From an uncultured Bacteroidia bacterium (lineage in GTDB: Bacteria > Bacteroidota > Bacteroidia > Bacteroidales > UBA932), in the NCBI GenBank assembly GCA_902785825.1, contig CACZZZ010000013.1:61445-125444 (forward strand): 64,000 bases of DNA, given 5' to 3'. Each line of letters starts with the position of its first letter. Position 1 is the first letter of the stretch. The notes beneath the pieces were generated by a model. That model was not told where the DNA came from and made no database searches. It saw only the letters and a list, made by a program, of their open reading frames with translations. The position numbers and the translations under genes are program-made. Below, one piece after another: positions 62,396 to 64,000 of this stretch.

Positions 62396-62551
62396 CCCAA
62401 CCCGACATTCACCTTCCCGGAAGGGAGGCCTTGTGGAGGCCCGCAATGGGTTCCGGCTGGGAAGGCGAGGCAAAATCGGCGGGCCTTCCCACAAAGGATC
62501 TGTTTCAGAGGCTTGGGTCAGGTGACAAGTGGGAAGGTGATTTTCAAGTTG
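62396..62551. repeat. Direct repeat copy 2, after the lipoprotein stop
   Basis: Second copy of the element at 61154-61311; begins 10 nt after the stop of the lipoprotein gene on the minus strand and ends against the REP doublet. Confidence 0.8.
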
Positions 62552-62561
62552 ACCAACGAAA

Positions 62562-63065
62562 CTACTTGGTATATAGTCCCATCCTCTGGAACGTCACGTC
62601 GCCCTCGATCAGGTTCGGTCCGTCCACATTCACTTCTTCGCGCGAGAGCACCAGCTTGTCCTTGCTGCACTCCTTGACATAGTACCGTGCTGCGGGCGTA
62701 TAGGCCGCTTTCCTGTCCTCTTGCATAAAATCGTGGTCCAACTCAAAGAGGTAAATTTCCGGTGTGGAACTGCCAACGCCGGGATAGCCGTTCTGATGCT
62801 CTTGGTAAATGTATTTCTCTTCTGAATCCCCAGAGGACACATCAGACACATAGATGGTCAGAATAAACGGGTCCTGACTCTCTTTATTGATGCTCGAGAA
62901 AGTCCATATCACCAGCCCCGCATCCTGCACTCCTTCCGGATACACCTTCTCCCAGCTTCCTTCCAGGTTGTTAGCCAAGTCAATCTCAGGAATCAGATTC
63001 TTCTCACACCCGCACAGTCCTGCCACCAGCAGCGCCGCACAAAGAACAGTCTTCAAAATCTTCAT
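62562..63065 (-). CDS. Small lipoprotein, paralogue of the gene at 60621-61091
   Basis: 167 residues: MKILKTVLCAALLVAGLCGC signal with lipidated Cys at 20, then EGSWEKVYPEGVQDAGLVIW and a beta-rich body with Tyr/Asp-rich strands. Function unknown. The two paralogues bracket the RAYT gene. Confidence 0.75.
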   Translation of the reverse strand: MKILKTVLCAALLVAGLCGCEKNLIPEIDLANNLEGSWEKVYPEGVQDAGLVIWTFSSINKESQDPFILTIYVSDVSSGDSEEKYIYQEHQNGYPGVGSSTPEIYLFELDHDFMQEDRKAAYTPAARYYVKECSKDKLVLSREEVNVDGPNLIEGDVTFQRMGLYTK

Positions 63066-63130
63066 TGCTTTCGTTTTCTTATAAAACGCACAAAAGTATG
63101 AAATGCTGCTTCGATTATCAATATTATTTC

Positions 63131-63222
63131 AGATTCTTCACTTCGCTGCGCTCCGTTCAGAATGACAAGGGAATGTCATCCTGAGCGACCACCCTGTCAT
63201 CCTGAGCGAAGCGAGGGATCTA
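63131..63222. repeat. REP cluster: long-stem REP, half REP, full REP
   Basis: 63131-63166 (reverse, long stem), 63175-63186 (half, GTCATCCTGAGC), 9-nt spacer, and 63196-63222 (GTCATCCTGAGCGAAGCGAG plus GGATCTA). The last one supplies the stop codon of the permease gene. Confidence 0.88.
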
Positions 63223-64000
63223 TTCATTCTTCAACGCCTCCGCGGGATTGGTCCTGGCGGTCTTGAGGTAGTGATACAGCACCACGGCGGCGCAAAGCAT
63301 CCCCACAATCACCAGCGCCAGCAGGAACACCGACGGCATGAAGCCCACACGGTGTGCGAACTGCTGCAGGTAGTACCGTACCACCAGCCAACCGATGGGC
63401 GCCGCAATCACGTAGCAAATGGCAACTGTCCTCAGATACAGCATCAAGCCTTCGCCGGTAATCTGGCCCATATCGGCCCCGAACACCCGCTTCACGGAAA
63501 TCTCCATCCTCTTGTACTGCACGTCCATCAGCACCTGACCCCAGATGCCCACCAGAGATAGCAGCACCGCCAGTAGGGAAAATAGCCACACGGCCAGCCG
63601 CAGCCGCTCTTCGCCGCTGTACAGGTTCTTGCCGATAGCATCGTAAAACTGCACCTCGAAGGGCATCGTCGGGTCCATCTCCGTCAGCACGCCCTGAATC
63701 TTGTCCACGGCCGCCAGACGGTCTGCCCCCTCTGTCAGCCGGAGATAGGCGAACGGCATGGTGTGTCCTTTGCTGGTATGCACCTGGAAGGCGACCGGAG
63801 AATCGGCCTTGCGCATGGAAGTGATATTCACATTCCTTATGAACCCCACAATCGGGGCTCCGTCGCCGAATTCATCGGCATACACCTCCATCTCAGCGCC
63901 ATGCGCCTTGAGATCCTGCGTGAACAGAATCGGGCCGAACTCGCCTTCATTGAAATCCCTGCCTTCCAACAGCTCCAGTCCCAGCACCTGCGGCAGATTC
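63220..64000 (-). CDS. FtsX/MacB-type ABC transporter permease, C-terminal part (cut by window edge)
   Basis: About 260 codons up to the right edge, continuing beyond it. Extracytoplasmic part (LGLELLEGRDFNEGEFG, VGFIRNVNITSMR) then three membrane helices (LRLAVWLFSLLAVLLSLVGI, TVAICYVIAAPIGWLVVRYY, FLLALVIVGMLCAAVVLYHY) and the typical FtsX end ARTNPAEALKNE. Member of the MacB-like permeases of Bacteroidota, often in sets regulated by two-component systems. The stop codon TAG is made by the adjoining REP. Confidence 0.88.
   Translation of the reverse strand, partial: NLPQVLGLELLEGRDFNEGEFGPILFTQDLKAHGAEMEVYADEFGDGAPIVGFIRNVNITSMRKADSPVAFQVHTSKGHTMPFAYLRLTEGADRLAAVDKIQGVLTEMDPTMPFEVQFYDAIGKNLYSGEERLRLAVWLFSLLAVLLSLVGIWGQVLMDVQYKRMEISVKRVFGADMGQITGEGLMLYLRTVAICYVIAAPIGWLVVRYYLQQFAHRVGFMPSVFLLALVIVGMLCAAVVLYHYLKTARTNPAEALKNE

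Noticed and set aside
62431..62682. Open frames on plus across the 157-nt direct repeat (GSGWEGEAKSAGLPTKDLFQ)
   Set aside because: Similar translation in both copies comes from DNA identity; no start site or domain, and it runs into the antisense of the lipoprotein gene. Kept as a repeat, not a gene.
1..64000. CRISPR arrays, integrase or phage genes, attachment sites, replication origin
   Set aside because: None seen: the repeats are palindromic REP-type without regular spacers, and no phage, conjugation or dnaA/oriC-like features were found.

Overview
The window reads as a chromosomal piece of a Bacteroidales bacterium (phylum Bacteroidota) of medium-high GC. The evidence is a SusC-type TonB receptor, many secreted glycosidases and SPII lipoproteins, the Bacteroidota promoter signature (-7 box TAnnTTTG, sometimes with TTG or TTTG about 19-20 bp upstream), absence of strong Shine-Dalgarno sites, ECF sigma/TM-protein pairs, a DUF3109 protein, and the order rpsL-rpsG-fusA-rpsJ. 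Family or genus cannot be fixed from this sequence; a gut-type carbohydrate-degrading lineage is likely.

Layout. 1-14.8 kb: accessory and envelope genes. These are a cut SusC receptor, a Tat-exported oxidoreductase, a decayed glycosidase locus, an OM barrel, an acyltransferase, a low-GC secreted protein, a PIN/RelB toxin-antitoxin pair, an ECF sigma operon ending in a TlpA-like thioredoxin, an internally deleted GH106-like relic, an alpha/beta hydrolase and an FAD oxidoreductase. 14.8-15.4 kb: repeat-rich non-coding DNA and tRNA-Met. 15.4-18.7 kb: rpsJ-fusA-rpsG-rpsL on the minus strand, with rpsG lacking its normal N-terminus. 18.8-24.5 kb: GH2 beta-galactosidase, S9 peptidase and an alkyltransferase. 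24.5-32.7 kb: a second ECF sigma operon, a two-domain esterase, a TPR/HTH regulator, a ThiL homologue without its catalytic residues, an EEP hydrolase and a beta-lactamase-fold hydrolase. 32.7-43.2 kb: HemW, coiled-coil and small membrane proteins, DUF3109, a degenerate M16 protein, a TPR protein, a U32 (RlhA-like) enzyme and a lipoprotein. 43.3-57.1 kb: cell-wall core, with PBP1A-Ddl-PrmC on minus and topA, an Lrp regulator, ispD and mreB-mreC-mreD-PBP2-rodA. 57-64 kb: GH51, a TSCPD protein, SPFH plus an Arc-like micro-protein, lipoproteins, a REP-associated tyrosine transposase (RAYT) and a cut FtsX-type permease.

Most interesting: the window is seeded with short palindromic repeats of the type GTCATYCTGAGCGAAGCGAA, and a RAYT gene sits next to an inverted pair of them. 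The repeats are not confined to intergenic DNA. They lie in frame inside at least five coding sequences, including the housekeeping genes hemW, prmC and the U32/rlhA-like gene. A second, larger palindromic element (83 nt in the GH2 gene, 107 nt in the U32 gene) encodes a common peptide around RPYSAAA..KR-WTR. Its two arms covary between the copies, and the 24-nt length difference is exactly a nested REP in the U32 copy. A third palindromic element of 144 nt is built into hemW. Together these look like a RAYT/REP system that colonises genes and is tolerated as extra peptide segments, comparable in logic to the Rickettsia palindromic elements but in a different phylum.
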